Of a stretch of DNA of 30,127 bases, positions 22,096-30,127 are shown piece after piece. The notes beneath the pieces are model-generated. The model worked only from the letters and a program-made list of their open reading frames with translations. It searched no databases and had not been told where the DNA came from. Made by a program: the position numbers and the translations under genes. Numbering within the stretch: position 1 is the stretch's first letter; every line of letters begins with the position of its first letter. The DNA is from an uncultured Alistipes sp. (GTDB lineage Bacteria; Bacteroidota; Bacteroidia; Bacteroidales; Rikenellaceae): NCBI GenBank assembly GCA_900542505.1, contig UQNV01000026.1:1-30127 (forward strand). The letters are read 5' to 3'.

Positions 22096-23046
22096 TCAGT
22101 CGAAGGACTGCATGCCCGACTGTGCGATGCGCATGATGCGCTGGTACTCGGCCGGGGAGAGCTCCATGAAGAAGTAGTGGATTGGGTCGACGCGCATGCC
22201 GTTGTGGCGCACCTCGTAGTGGAGGTGGGGCGAGAGCGAGAGGCCCGTGTCGCCCGAAAGGGCGATGATGTCGCCGCGGCGCACCTGCTGTCCCTTCGAG
22301 ACGTTGCTCTTCGACAGGTGGCTGTACGAAGTGGTGTAGCCGTTGCCGTGGTCGATGACCACCGTGAGCCCCTGCGTCGAGTTGCGGCGCACGACGTCGC
22401 TCACGCGGCCGTCGGCCGTGGCGAAGACGCGCGACCCCTCGGGGATGGTGTAGTCGACGCCCTGGTGGGCCTGCAGCGTTTTGTAGAAGGGGTGGATGCG
22501 CATGCCGTAGGAGGCCGTCAGCAGCGAAAGCTGCTTGTTGATGACGGGCTGGATGGCCGGGATGTTGTTGCAGCCGCGGCCCGTCGAGTCGATGCGCTGC
22601 TGGAGTTCCAGAAAGCTGTCGTTCAGCCGCGCAAGCTCCTGTTCCATGGCGTCGAGCCGGTCGCGGAATTCACGCTTGAGCTGCCGTGTGGGGCGGGTGA
22701 GCGTCTGCTCGTAGTCGAGGGCCTTCTCGCTGCTGCGCTCCGAACTGAAGTCGTAGGGCGTCGATTCGAAGAGGATGCCGAAGACGTTGCGGTCGCGCTG
22801 CGCGACGTTGTCCAGCACGCTGCGCAGGGTGTCGTAACGTGCCGAAAGCGCCTCGTATTCGCTGCGCAGCCGGTCGGTCGAGTGCTTGAGCTCGTATTCG
22901 ACCGGCGTGTCGAAGAAGAGCGAGAAACCGATGTAGTAGAGCACCGCCACGCCGGCCCATACGAACGTCTGGACCGTGAAGCGGATGATGTTCTGTTTGC
23001 GGCGCCGGCGCCGGCGAAGTCGTTCCAAATCCTTTTTTCCGGCCAT
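22096..23046 (-). CDS. M23 (LytM) family metallopeptidase, second of a tandem pair
   Basis: Membrane-anchored peptidoglycan endopeptidase-type protein of 316 residues. A very basic cytoplasmic start (RLRRRRRRK) precedes one membrane helix (about 21-46), then a coiled-coil-like periplasmic stalk (about 50-165, ELKHSTDRLRSEYEAL and RDRLDAMEQELARL). The C-terminal LytM domain has zinc-ligand motifs HQGVDYT (His194, Asp198) and HLHYEV (His276 as the last His ligand), and SYSHLS. The ligand set looks complete, so it may be an active hydrolase rather than a degenerate EnvC-like activator. It starts 2 bases after the stop of its paralogue, so the two are translated from one message. Confidence 0.88.
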   Translation of the reverse strand: MAGKKDLERLRRRRRRKQNIIRFTVQTFVWAGVAVLYYIGFSLFFDTPVEYELKHSTDRLRSEYEALSARYDTLRSVLDNVAQRDRNVFGILFESTPYDFSSERSSEKALDYEQTLTRPTRQLKREFRDRLDAMEQELARLNDSFLELQQRIDSTGRGCNNIPAIQPVINKQLSLLTASYGMRIHPFYKTLQAHQGVDYTIPEGSRVFATADGRVSDVVRRNSTQGLTVVIDHGNGYTTSYSHLSKSNVSKGQQVRRGDIIALSGDTGLSLSPHLHYEVRHNGMRVDPIHYFFMELSPAEYQRIMRIAQSGMQSFD

Positions 23047-23048
23047 GG

Positions 23049-24044
23049 CTATTCGAAGTTGGTTTCACGCATGGTCTCCTGGAGTCGGTCGTACTCCTCG
23101 GGAGTCATGTTGCGGTTGAAGTAATTGATGGGGTTGACGGGCTGCCCCTTGTGGATGACCTCGTAGTGGAGGTGCGGGGCGGTCGAGATGCCCGTGTTGC
23201 CCGTCTCGGCGATAATCTGGCCGCGCACGACGTGCTCGCCGGGCTTGACCAGCACACGGCTCAGATGGGCATAGCGCGTCTTGTAGCCGAAGGCGTGGTC
23301 GAGCAGCACCATGTGGCCGTAGCCGCCGTTGTAGCCTCTCTCCGACGCGATTTCGACCACCGCATCGCCGGTGGCATAGACGGGCGTTCCGCGGTCACAG
23401 CCGAAGTCGACGCCCTTGTGGGGGCGTATGTACCCCAGTACGGGGTGGACGCGGCGCAGGTTGAAGGCTCCGATGTGGTTGTTGTGCAGCGACTTGCGGT
23501 CGATTGGCCAGATGGCCGGAATGGCGGCCGACATCTTCTCCTTGTCCTTCGACAGCGCCTGCAGCTCGTCGAGCGAGACCGATTCGGCATAGAGCGTACG
23601 GGCCAGGCGGTCGAGGCTCATCCAGGTGCCGACCATCAGCGGTGCATAGTCGTCGTCGGCCATCGAGGCGTATTTCGATGCGGGGTAGGGCTCGGCGATG
23701 CCTTCGATGGCGAGCGTGTCGGTGGCGAAGAGCGAACGGTAGACATAGTTGTCGCGCTCGCGGATTTCGTCCACCTGGCGCTGGGCCGAACGGATGCGGT
23801 CCTGCAGAATCCGGTAACGGAGTTCCAGCTGGCGGTTCTCGCTCATGATGCGGTACATCTTGGGCGTGTAGAAGAAATAGGCGAAGAGCACGTTGGCAAT
23901 CGACACGAGGATGAATCCGATGAGCACCTTGCGCAGCAGCCGGTAGGTCCGCAGGCGGAAGGGGGCCGTCACCACCTCGCGCGTGAGGACCTGCGCCTCG
24001 TGCGTCAGGGCTTCGGTATCGAATATCTGCTCTTTTCGTGCCAT
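23049..24044 (-). CDS. M23 (LytM) family metallopeptidase, first of a tandem pair
   Basis: Paralogue of the next gene, 331 residues. A cytoplasmic N-terminus of about 38 residues is followed by one membrane helix (KVLIGFILVSIANVLFAYFF) and a coiled-coil stalk (NRQLELRYRILQDRIRSAQR). The LytM domain shows HKGVDFG (His209, Asp213), YAHLSRV and HLHYEV (His291, His293). Both proteins end similarly (PINYFNRNMTPEEYDRL here, PIHYFFMELSPAEYQRI in the neighbour), supporting tandem duplication. It begins 21 bases or so after the predicted transcription start. A role in cell-wall remodelling or division is inferred from the family. Confidence 0.88.
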   Translation of the reverse strand: MARKEQIFDTEALTHEAQVLTREVVTAPFRLRTYRLLRKVLIGFILVSIANVLFAYFFYTPKMYRIMSENRQLELRYRILQDRIRSAQRQVDEIRERDNYVYRSLFATDTLAIEGIAEPYPASKYASMADDDYAPLMVGTWMSLDRLARTLYAESVSLDELQALSKDKEKMSAAIPAIWPIDRKSLHNNHIGAFNLRRVHPVLGYIRPHKGVDFGCDRGTPVYATGDAVVEIASERGYNGGYGHMVLLDHAFGYKTRYAHLSRVLVKPGEHVVRGQIIAETGNTGISTAPHLHYEVIHKGQPVNPINYFNRNMTPEEYDRLQETMRETNFE

Positions 24045-24071
24045 GGCCTAAAAAACTGGGTCGCGATGGTG

Positions 24072-24103
24072 CAAATTTAGGTGAAAATGCGTAATTTTGC
24101 AAC
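24072..24103 (-). promoter_or_regulatory. Promoter of the M23 pair/HAD operon
   Basis: On the minus strand, GTTG (24100-24103) and TAAATTTG (24072-24079) are 20 bases apart, a good -33/-7 pair. On the plus strand TAATTTTG (24092-24099) is a possible -7 box toward alaS, so the two promoters may overlap. Confidence 0.6.
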
Positions 24104-24104
24104 C

Positions 24105-24321
24105 CGATACGGATAACGGTCGCACCCCGGCGGAAAGTGTGCCGCGAGGCAAATAAAATCGCCGGACGGAGGCCTCCGGAGCGGTATCGGACCCGTCGGC
24201 CGCATTGCGGCAGGGTGGTCGGCAGCTCCGTTGCGGGGCCTTTCCACGGCGGACCTCCGCCCGGCGGGAGGGCGCTCCGGCCGCCGTTTTGATTTTGGAT
24301 AATATCGGATAAACGTACAAT
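24105..24321 (+). other. GC-rich leader region before alaS
   Basis: No gene is seen. It has several self-complementary elements: CGGAGGCCTCCG (perfect palindrome near 24164-24175), GCCGC/GCGGC around ATT (near 24200-24212), and GGCGGA/TCCGCC (near 24249-24262). If alaS is transcribed from the box at 24092-24099, the leader is about 215 bases. No T-box features were recognised. Confidence 0.35.
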
Positions 24322-26943
24322 ATGGAATCGAACAAAATCCGCCAGGCATTTCTGGACTTCTTCGCAAGCAAGGGTCACGCCATCGTGCCTTCGGCGCCCA
24401 TGGTCGTCAAGAACGACCCCACACTCATGTTCACCAATGCGGGCATGAACCAGTTCAAGGATATCTTCCTGGGCAATGCCCCCCGCAAGTATCCCCGTGC
24501 GGCCGATACGCAGAAGTGTCTGCGCGTGTCGGGCAAGCACAACGACCTGGAGGAGGTAGGACACGACACCTACCACCACACCATGTTCGAGATGCTGGGC
24601 AACTGGTCCTACGGCGACTACTTCAAGAAGGAGGCGATTGCCTGGGCGTGGGAGCTGCTGCACGACGTCTACCGGCTGCCCGCCGAGCGGATGTATGCCA
24701 CCGTTTTCGAAGGCTCGGAGGAGGACGGCGTGCCGTTCGACCAGGAGGCCTACGACTACTGGCGCCAGTTCCTGCCCGAGGACCACATCATCCGCGGCAA
24801 CAAGCACGACAACTTCTGGGAGATGGGCGAAACGGGCCCCTGCGGACCCTGTTCGGAGATTCACTTCGACCTGCGTGACGAAGCGGAAATCGCCGCCAAA
24901 CCCGGCCGCGAGATGGTCAATGCCGGCCATCCGCAGGTCATCGAAATCTGGAACCTCGTCTTCATGCAGTTCAACCGCAAGGCCAACGGCTCGCTCGAAC
25001 CGCTGCCGGCGCGCAATGTCGATACGGGCATGGGCTTCGAGCGCCTCTGCATGATTCTCCAGGGCAAGAAGTCGAACTACGATACGGATGTCTTCCAGCC
25101 GACCATCCAGCGCATCTCGGCCCTCTCAGGCAAGCGCTACGGCGAGAACGAGCAGTGCGACGTGGCCATGCGCGTCATGGCAGACCACCTGCGTGCCATC
25201 GCCTTCTCGATTGCCGACGGACAGCTCCCCTCGAACGTCAAGGCGGGATATGTCATCCGCCGCATCCTGCGCCGTGCCGTGCGCTACGGCTATACCTACC
25301 TGGGCTTCACCGAGCCGACGCTCTGCAAGCTCGTCGCCGGTCTGGTGGAGCAGATGGGCGGCCAGTTCCCCGAACTGAAGGCGCAGCAGGCCCTCATCGA
25401 GAAGGTTATCGAGGAGGAGGAGTCGTCGTTCCTGCGCACGCTGGCCACGGGCATCAACCTGCTCGACGGCGTGATTGCACGCGTCAAGGCCGAGGGTATC
25501 TCCCGCATCTCGGGCAAGGATGCCTTCGTGCTCTACGATACGTTCGGCTTCCCGATTGACCTCACGGAGCTCATCGCCCGCGAACAGGGCGTCGAGGTCG
25601 ACCTCGAGGACTTCGACAAGGAGCTGCAGGCCCAGAAGGCCCGCTCGCGCAACGCCGCGGCGGTCGATACCGACGACTGGGTCGAGCTCTTCCCGCTGAA
25701 GGAGAGCATCTTCACGGGCTACGATACGCTTGTCGAGCAGGTGCGCATCGCGCGCTACCGCCGTGTGACCTCGAAGGGCCGCACGACCTACCAGCTGGTC
25801 TTCGACCGCACTCCGTTCTACGGCAACTCGGGCGGTCAGATTGGCGACGTGGGCTACATCCAGTCGGGCGACGAGCAGGTGGCCATCGTCGACACCGAGA
25901 AGGAGAACGGCCTGATTATCCACATCGTCGAGCATCTCCCGTCGGACCCCTCGGCCGAATTCACCGCGGTGGTCGATGCCGAAAAGCGTCAGAATGCCGC
26001 CAACAACCATACGGCCACCCACCTGCTGCACGCCGCGCTGCGCGAGGTGCTGGGCAAGCACGTCGAGCAGAAGGGCTCGATGGTGACCCCCGAGGCGCTG
26101 CGCTTCGACTTCTCGCACTTCCAGAAGGTGACTCCCGAGGAGTTGCGCCGCGTCGAGCAGCTGGTCAACCGCTCGGTGCGTGCCAACTATCCGCTCGAGG
26201 AGAACCGCAATGCCACGAAGGAGGAGGCCGAGCGCTGCGGAGCGATGATGCTCTTCGGCGAGAAGTACGGCGACCGCGTCCGCATGGTGAAGTTCGGCCC
26301 CTCGGTCGAGCTCTGCGGCGGTACGCATACCAGCGCCACGGGTAACATCGGCGTCTTCAAGATTGTCAACGAAAGTGCCATCTCGGCCGGCGTCCGCCGT
26401 ATCGAGGCGGTGACGGGCGAGGCGGCCGAGCGGCTCTTCTATGCTGCCGAGGATACGCTCCGCACGGTGGGCGAGCAGCTCCACAATTCGCAGGTGCTCC
26501 AGGCCGTCCGCAAGATGGTCGAGAGCAACGAGGCGCTCTCGAAGGAGGTCGAGACGATGCGCCGCGAGCAGGTGTCGCAGTGGGCCGAGAAGGTTCTCGC
26601 CTCGACGCCCGAGCGCGACGGCGTGCAGCTGATTGCCGTACAGCTGGAGCGTCCGGCCGACTTCGTCAAGGATTTGGCCTACGCCATGCGTCAGCGCGCG
26701 CCGAAGTTGGTCTTCGTCGTGGGTACGGTCGCAGGCGGCAAGCCGACGCTGACGGTCATGCTGGGCGAGGAGATTGCCGCACGCGGCGTCAATGCCGGTG
26801 CCGTGGTTCGCGAAGCCGCCAAGCTGATGCAGGGCGGCGGTGGCGGCCAGCCCTTCTTCGCTACGGCCGGCGGCAAGAACCCCGACGGCCTGCAGGCCGC
26901 CATGGACAAGGCCGTCGAACTGATTGGCGCTGCGCTCCGATAG
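24322..26943 (+). CDS. alaS: Alanyl-tRNA synthetase
   Basis: Class II aminoacyl-tRNA synthetase of 873 residues that charges tRNA-Ala. The N-terminal catalytic domain shows [28 protein letters not shown] and [19 protein letters not shown] (motif 2 region), with [14 protein letters not shown] further on. The editing domain carries zinc-site residues HTATH (His563, His567) and CGGTH (Cys665, His669), used to clear mischarged Ser and Gly. The C-Ala domain ends with [14 protein letters not shown]. Length is standard. The start fits the family N-terminus ([17 protein letters not shown]). Confidence 0.97.
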   Translation: MESNKIRQAFLDFFASKGHAIVPSAPMVVKNDPTLMFTNAGMNQFKDIFLGNAPRKYPRAADTQKCLRVSGKHNDLEEVGHDTYHHTMFEMLGNWSYGDYFKKEAIAWAWELLHDVYRLPAERMYATVFEGSEEDGVPFDQEAYDYWRQFLPEDHIIRGNKHDNFWEMGETGPCGPCSEIHFDLRDEAEIAAKPGREMVNAGHPQVIEIWNLVFMQFNRKANGSLEPLPARNVDTGMGFERLCMILQGKKSNYDTDVFQPTIQRISALSGKRYGENEQCDVAMRVMADHLRAIAFSIADGQLPSNVKAGYVIRRILRRAVRYGYTYLGFTEPTLCKLVAGLVEQMGGQFPELKAQQALIEKVIEEEESSFLRTLATGINLLDGVIARVKAEGISRISGKDAFVLYDTFGFPIDLTELIAREQGVEVDLEDFDKELQAQKARSRNAAAVDTDDWVELFPLKESIFTGYDTLVEQVRIARYRRVTSKGRTTYQLVFDRTPFYGNSGGQIGDVGYIQSGDEQVAIVDTEKENGLIIHIVEHLPSDPSAEFTAVVDAEKRQNAANNHTATHLLHAALREVLGKHVEQKGSMVTPEALRFDFSHFQKVTPEELRRVEQLVNRSVRANYPLEENRNATKEEAERCGAMMLFGEKYGDRVRMVKFGPSVELCGGTHTSATGNIGVFKIVNESAISAGVRRIEAVTGEAAERLFYAAEDTLRTVGEQLHNSQVLQAVRKMVESNEALSKEVETMRREQVSQWAEKVLASTPERDGVQLIAVQLERPADFVKDLAYAMRQRAPKLVFVVGTVAGGKPTLTVMLGEEIAARGVNAGAVVREAAKLMQGGGGGQPFFATAGGKNPDGLQAAMDKAVELIGAALR

Positions 26944-27141
26944 GGCGGGGCGTTGCGGGACGGCGCGCTTTTTGACGTATTGTCCCGAGAGATGTTCCGC
27001 CGCGCGGAGCCTGCCGGGACCTGCCGCAGCCTGACAAAACGGCAGCGGGAAGTGACAGCAGGGCGGATAAGGCGATGCCTTTGGCGTGCGTGCCGGAACA
27101 CCGGGAACGGAATAGAGAAAACGAAGCAAAAACCTACAATT

Positions 27142-28668
27142 ATGGCAAACAAAGTTCTTTTGATGATTCTCGATGGCTGGGGAAACGGCCATCATGACAA
27201 GGCGGATGTCATCTCGACGGTGCATCCCGCATACATTTCGGCCATGACCGAGCACTATCCCCACGCCGAGCTGCGCACCGACGGCGAGAACGTCGGTCTG
27301 CCCGACGGCCAGATGGGTAACTCGGAGGTGGGCCACCTCAACATCGGCGCCGGCCGCGTGGTCTATCAGGACCTCGTGAAAATCAACCGCGCCTGCGCCG
27401 ACAACTCCATCATGCAGAACCCCGAGGTGAAGGCCGCCTTCGAATACGCCAAGGAGCACGGCGTCGGCATGCACTTCATGGGTCTGACTTCGGACGGCGG
27501 CGTGCACTCGTCGCTCGACCACCTCTTCAAGCTCTGCGACATCGCCGCCGAGTACGGCCTCGAGAAGACCTTCGTGCACTGCTTCATGGACGGCCGCGAT
27601 ACCGACCCGCACAGCGGCAAGGGCTTCATCGCGCAGCTCGAGCAGCATCTGGCCGCCACGACCGGCAAGATTGCCACCGTCATCGGCCGCTACTACGCCA
27701 TGGACCGCGACAAGCGCTGGGAGCGTGTGAAGATTGCCTACGACGCACTGGTGAACGGCATCGGCGAGCACTCGTCCGACATGGTCGAGGCGATGCAGAA
27801 GTCCTATGACGAGGGTGTGACCGACGAGTTCGTCAAGCCCTTTGTCCGCATCGACGAGAACGGCCAGCCCATCGGCATGATTCAGCCCAACGACGTGGTG
27901 ATTTTCTTCAACTACCGCAACGACCGCGCCAAGGAGCTGACCATTGTCCTCACGCAGCAGGACATGCCCGAGGCCGGCATGCACACCATGCCGCTCTACT
28001 ACTGCTGCATGACCCCCTACGACGCCAAGTTCACGGGCCTGCACATCCTCTTCGACAAGGAGAACGTGCCCGACACCATCGGCGAGTGGGTCTCGAAGCA
28101 GGGCCTCAAGCAGCTGCGCATCGCCGAGACGGAAAAGTATGCCCACGTGACCTTCTTCCTCAACGGCGGCCGCGAGGACAAGTTCGAGGGCGAGGAGCGT
28201 ATCCTGGTCGCTTCGCCCAAGGTGGCGACCTATGACCTGCAGCCCGAGATGTCGGCTCCGGAGGTTGCCGACAAGCTGGTGGCGGCTCTGGGCGAGCGCA
28301 AGTTCGACTTCATCTGCCTGAACTTCGCCAACGGCGACATGGTGGGCCACACGGGCGTCTACGACGCGATTGTGAAGGCCGTAAAGGCCGTTGACGGCTG
28401 CGTTGAGAAGGTAGTCGAGGCTGCCAAGGCCAACGGCTACGAGGTGGTGATGATTGCCGACCACGGCAACGCCGACAATGCCGTCAATCCCGACGGTACG
28501 CCCAATACGGCGCACTCGCTCAACCCGGTGCCCATCGTGGTGGTTTCGGACCGCGTGAAGTCGGTGCACAACGGCATTCTGGCCGACGTGGCTCCCACGG
28601 TGCTCAAGCTGATGGGTCTCGAGCAACCCGCCGAGATGACCGGCAAGGCACTCGTCGAGATGAAGTAG
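27142..28668 (+). CDS. gpmI: 2,3-bisphosphoglycerate-independent phosphoglycerate mutase
   Basis: Glycolytic enzyme of 508 residues that interconverts 3- and 2-phosphoglycerate using a phosphoserine intermediate and two Mn2+ ions. The alkaline phosphatase-like domain shows metal ligand Asp11 in LMILDGWG, catalytic Ser61 in [14 protein letters not shown], and the C-terminal metal sites [11 protein letters not shown] and [10 protein letters not shown]. The phosphotransferase domain has [17 protein letters not shown] and [10 protein letters not shown]. Length matches the family. ATG 27142 gives the standard start ([13 protein letters not shown]); upstream in-frame codons are not family-like. A 198-base gap separates it from alaS and no consensus promoter was found there, so co-transcription with alaS is possible. 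Confidence 0.97.
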   Translation: MANKVLLMILDGWGNGHHDKADVISTVHPAYISAMTEHYPHAELRTDGENVGLPDGQMGNSEVGHLNIGAGRVVYQDLVKINRACADNSIMQNPEVKAAFEYAKEHGVGMHFMGLTSDGGVHSSLDHLFKLCDIAAEYGLEKTFVHCFMDGRDTDPHSGKGFIAQLEQHLAATTGKIATVIGRYYAMDRDKRWERVKIAYDALVNGIGEHSSDMVEAMQKSYDEGVTDEFVKPFVRIDENGQPIGMIQPNDVVIFFNYRNDRAKELTIVLTQQDMPEAGMHTMPLYYCCMTPYDAKFTGLHILFDKENVPDTIGEWVSKQGLKQLRIAETEKYAHVTFFLNGGREDKFEGEERILVASPKVATYDLQPEMSAPEVADKLVAALGERKFDFICLNFANGDMVGHTGVYDAIVKAVKAVDGCVEKVVEAAKANGYEVVMIADHGNADNAVNPDGTPNTAHSLNPVPIVVVSDRVKSVHNGILADVAPTVLKLMGLEQPAEMTGKALVEMK

Positions 28669-28708
28669 CACGCACGGTTAACCGCACGACGGATTCGGTT
28701 CCGTCCGC

Positions 28709-28747
28709 GACGCCCCTCCGCACAACAGCGGCGGGGCGTCTTTGTTT
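28709..28747 (+). terminator. Intrinsic terminator after gpmI
   Basis: GACGCCCC (28709-28716) pairs with GGGGCGTC (28733-28740); inside, CCGC pairs with GCGG across one mismatch. TTTGTTT follows (28741-28747). Confidence 0.88.
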
Positions 28748-28833
28748 CCGGCGGCGGGGTGGGTGACGCGGCGCGGCGCGGGGTGTTGCCGTCCTTGCGG
28801 ATGCCTTCGTTCCCGGCGGGGTGAGCCATACGC

Positions 28834-28874
28834 AAATTCCCGAAGCAAAGAACGATGCTCCGGGAATTTTTTTG
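28834..28874 (+). terminator. Second terminator-like hairpin after gpmI
   Basis: AAATTCCCG (28834-28842) pairs with CGGGAATTT (28861-28869), with a long 18-base interior that can pair AGC/GCT, ending in seven T residues. It may be a backup terminator; no gene lies between it and the first one. Confidence 0.65.
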
Positions 28875-28958
28875 TTTCGGGGCGTACCTCGTCCGGACCG
28901 CCGGTGGCCGCGGACATGGGGCGCAGCTCCATCCCGACAGCGTGAAGCAGATAAATTG

Positions 28959-28994
28959 AACAGCCCGGAGAATTCTGAAATTCTCCGGGCTGTT
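28959..28994. terminator. Terminator of the right-end gene (minus strand)
   Basis: AACAGCCCGGAGAATT (28959-28974) and AATTCTCCGGGCTGTT (28979-28994) form a perfect 16-bp stem with loop CTGA. It lies 45 bases beyond the stop codon of the minus-strand gene and can work in both directions. Confidence 0.85.
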
Positions 28995-29039
28995 CCCTTA
29001 AGTGCCTTGTTGTTTTATTTGACTCGCTCTTTTTTGCTG

Positions 29040-30078
29040 TTACCACGGACGAGTGAGCTCTCCGGTCCAGGTTCCCTTGAAGTGCTTGGGCTCCTCCTGT
29101 CCGTCGAGGAAGTCAAAGGTAATGGTGTAGGTGCCGTCGTCGTTCTTCGTGACTTCGACCTCGCCGTCGGTAGCGGCTCCTGCCCAGCGAAGGGTGCCTT
29201 CATCGTAGTGTTTAAAGTAGGTACCCGTACCGAATCCGTCGACGCCGGTATCTCTCTTGTAGGTACCCATTCGTGCCGTACCGACTTCGTTGCTGTCGCT
29301 AATCTTGTATACGCCGGGAACGGGCTCCTCGGTTTCATCCAGATTATTTACGATTTCAATGTACAGCTGGTCTCCGGCATATCTCCAGTTTTCATTGTAC
29401 TGCAGGAATTGGAACTGCCAGGTATAGGCATCCGAAACCGTATATTTGCTGCCCATGACCTGAGTCTTGATATTCTGGGCGTCGAACGTCATTTCGAGGT
29501 CCTCCGGAAGGTCCCACTCGTTTTTCTCAATCACCTTCGGGGCGTCCTGCACGACGATGGGGCCCGTATAGCTGCCCGTCATCTTCTTGCCCTTGTCGGT
29601 CGTCAGGTCGTAGGTCAGCGTGTAGTTGTCGCCGTTCTTCTCAATCTCGACCGTACCCGACTGGGCCAGACCCACTTGGATGGCTGTCGTGTTGTCGGGG
29701 TCGTAGTAATACTTCAAGTTGGTGCTGCTCGGGAAGGGTGCATTCATGAAGTTGATGCAGCCGCCTGCAAGGAAGGTATAGTCTGAGGCCTCTTCGTCGT
29801 TGGTGATGGTGAAGGTGCCGGGGATGAGGTTGCCGTCGTTGTCAAACTCGCCGCGGCCCACGAAAACCAGCACGCTCGAGGGCGGAACCAGCCAGTTATC
29901 CTCGTCAAGCTTCTCGTAGAGGGTGATGTTCAGATTGGCTTTATTGTCGTAGCTCTCTCCGCTCGCCGTCGTCAGATACCACGAGTAGACGCTGTTCATG
30001 GTCGTGTTCATGTCCTGCTTCAGCCACTCGATACTCTTGTTGTAATAGGAGTAGATGCCTTCGTAGACGGTGTGGAAG
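29040..30078 (-). CDS. Partial Bacteroidales exported protein with duplicated beta domain
   Basis: C-terminal 346 or so residues of a larger protein; the N-terminus is missing because the contig ends at 30078. Composition is rich in Asp, Asn, Thr, Tyr and Trp, as in Bacteroidales surface lipoproteins, but the signal peptide is not visible. Two tandem domains of about 160 residues can be aligned by eye: the first has NLIPGTFTITNDEE and GTVEIEKNGDNYTLTYDL then GSYTGPI; the second has EPVPGVYKISDSNE and GEVEVTKNDDGTYTITFDF then GTWTGEL, the last near the C-terminus. Function is not recognised. The apparent Met start at 30107 and its first ten residues (MGSEMCIRDS) come from adapter sequence and are not part of the protein. 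Confidence 0.75.
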
Positions 30079-30127
30079 CTGTCTCTTATACACATCTCCG
30101 AGCCCACGAGACATCTCAGGATCTCGT
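30079..30127 (+). other. Nextera (Tn5) sequencing adapter left at the contig end
   Basis: From 30079 the sequence is the Tn5 mosaic end CTGTCTCTTATACACATCT (30079-30097), then CCGAGCCCACGAGAC (30098-30112), the rest of the Nextera read-2 adapter. Next come 8 bases, ATCTCAGG (30113-30120), in the i7 index position, then ATCTCGT (30121-30127), the beginning of the P7 flowcell sequence. The order is exactly that of a read running through a short insert into the adapter. These bases are synthetic, not genomic. Confidence 0.98.

Larger units (their letters stand above)
28669..29039. other. Intergenic region with three terminator-like hairpins
   Basis: This 371-base convergent gap holds hairpins at 28709-28747, 28834-28874 and 28959-28994. 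No gene is supported between them. Confidence 0.7.

Noticed and set aside
13991..24044. A defence island built around AddAB, the DUF2807-type protein and the M23 pair
   Set aside because: AddAB is a housekeeping repair system; the other genes are envelope proteins on separate transcripts, and no toxin, sensor, reverse transcriptase, restriction or mobile gene is present.
24105..24321. T-box riboswitch for alaS
   Set aside because: No recognisable T-box sequence or specifier stem was seen, and such elements are not typical of this phylum.
26953..27141. Upstream in-frame extension of gpmI
   Set aside because: The added 63 residues are not family-like, and ATG 27142 gives the standard N-terminus.
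25126..28671. Minus-strand open frame of about 1180 codons across alaS and gpmI
   Set aside because: It spans two well-identified genes and their intergenic gap, with low-complexity Leu/His/Val/Gly composition typical of antisense shadows.
30078..30107. ATG start and first ten residues MGSEMCIRDS of the right-end gene
   Set aside because: They are translated from the Nextera adapter, so the gene is partial rather than starting here.

Overview
The window looks like a chromosomal contig end from a GC-rich member of the Bacteroidales, most likely Alistipes or a close relative (inference). Support: Bacteroidetes-type promoters (TTTG near -33 and TAnnTTTG at -7) precede many genes; Shine-Dalgarno sequences are generally absent; lipoproteins carry an acidic stretch after the lipobox Cys; ribosomal protein L13 starts with the Bacteroidales-type peptide VDSLSYKT; and a succinate-to-propionate gene set is present. 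Coding GC is high, while promoters are AT-rich. No rRNA, tRNA, CRISPR array, prophage or insertion sequence was seen.

Layout. 1-2130: a sirtuin and a TRIC-type channel, closed by a bidirectional terminator. 2184-5684 (minus strand): an FN3-type surface lipoprotein, then an operon of a thioredoxin-fold protein lacking its cysteines followed by the methylmalonyl-CoA mutase GTPase MeaB. 6097-10378: methylmalonyl-CoA epimerase and a four-subunit Na+-pumping methylmalonyl-CoA decarboxylase (mmdA-D-C-B), ending at a strong terminator. 10431-13409: rplM-rpsI-rpsB-tsf, with a 223-base structured gap before rpsB. 13430-13800: a two-level tandem repeat array between convergent genes. 13991-20874: AddA (minus) and AddB (plus), separated by a secreted DUF2807-type protein. 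21018-24103: a small collagen-like (GHP)5 lipoprotein converging on an operon of two paralogous M23 peptidases and a HAD phosphatase. 24322-28747: alaS and gpmI. 29040-30078: the C-terminal part of a duplicated-domain exported protein.

The genes that clearly work together are meaB, mce and mmdADCB. MeaB protects B12-dependent methylmalonyl-CoA mutase (not in the window), Mce interconverts the R and S epimers, and the decarboxylase yields propionyl-CoA and CO2 while exporting Na+. No biotin carboxylase subunit is present, which favours the decarboxylase reading over an ATP-dependent carboxylase.

The last 49 bases (30079-30127) are not genomic. They are a Nextera/Tn5 adapter with an i7 index, so the final gene is artificially extended and truly runs off the contig. 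I found no convincing new multi-gene system. The best leads are the repeat array at 13430-13800, the (GHP)5/KKP lipoprotein, the cysteine-less thioredoxin-fold protein next to meaB, and the pyrimidine-rich repeat tract at 5777-5851.
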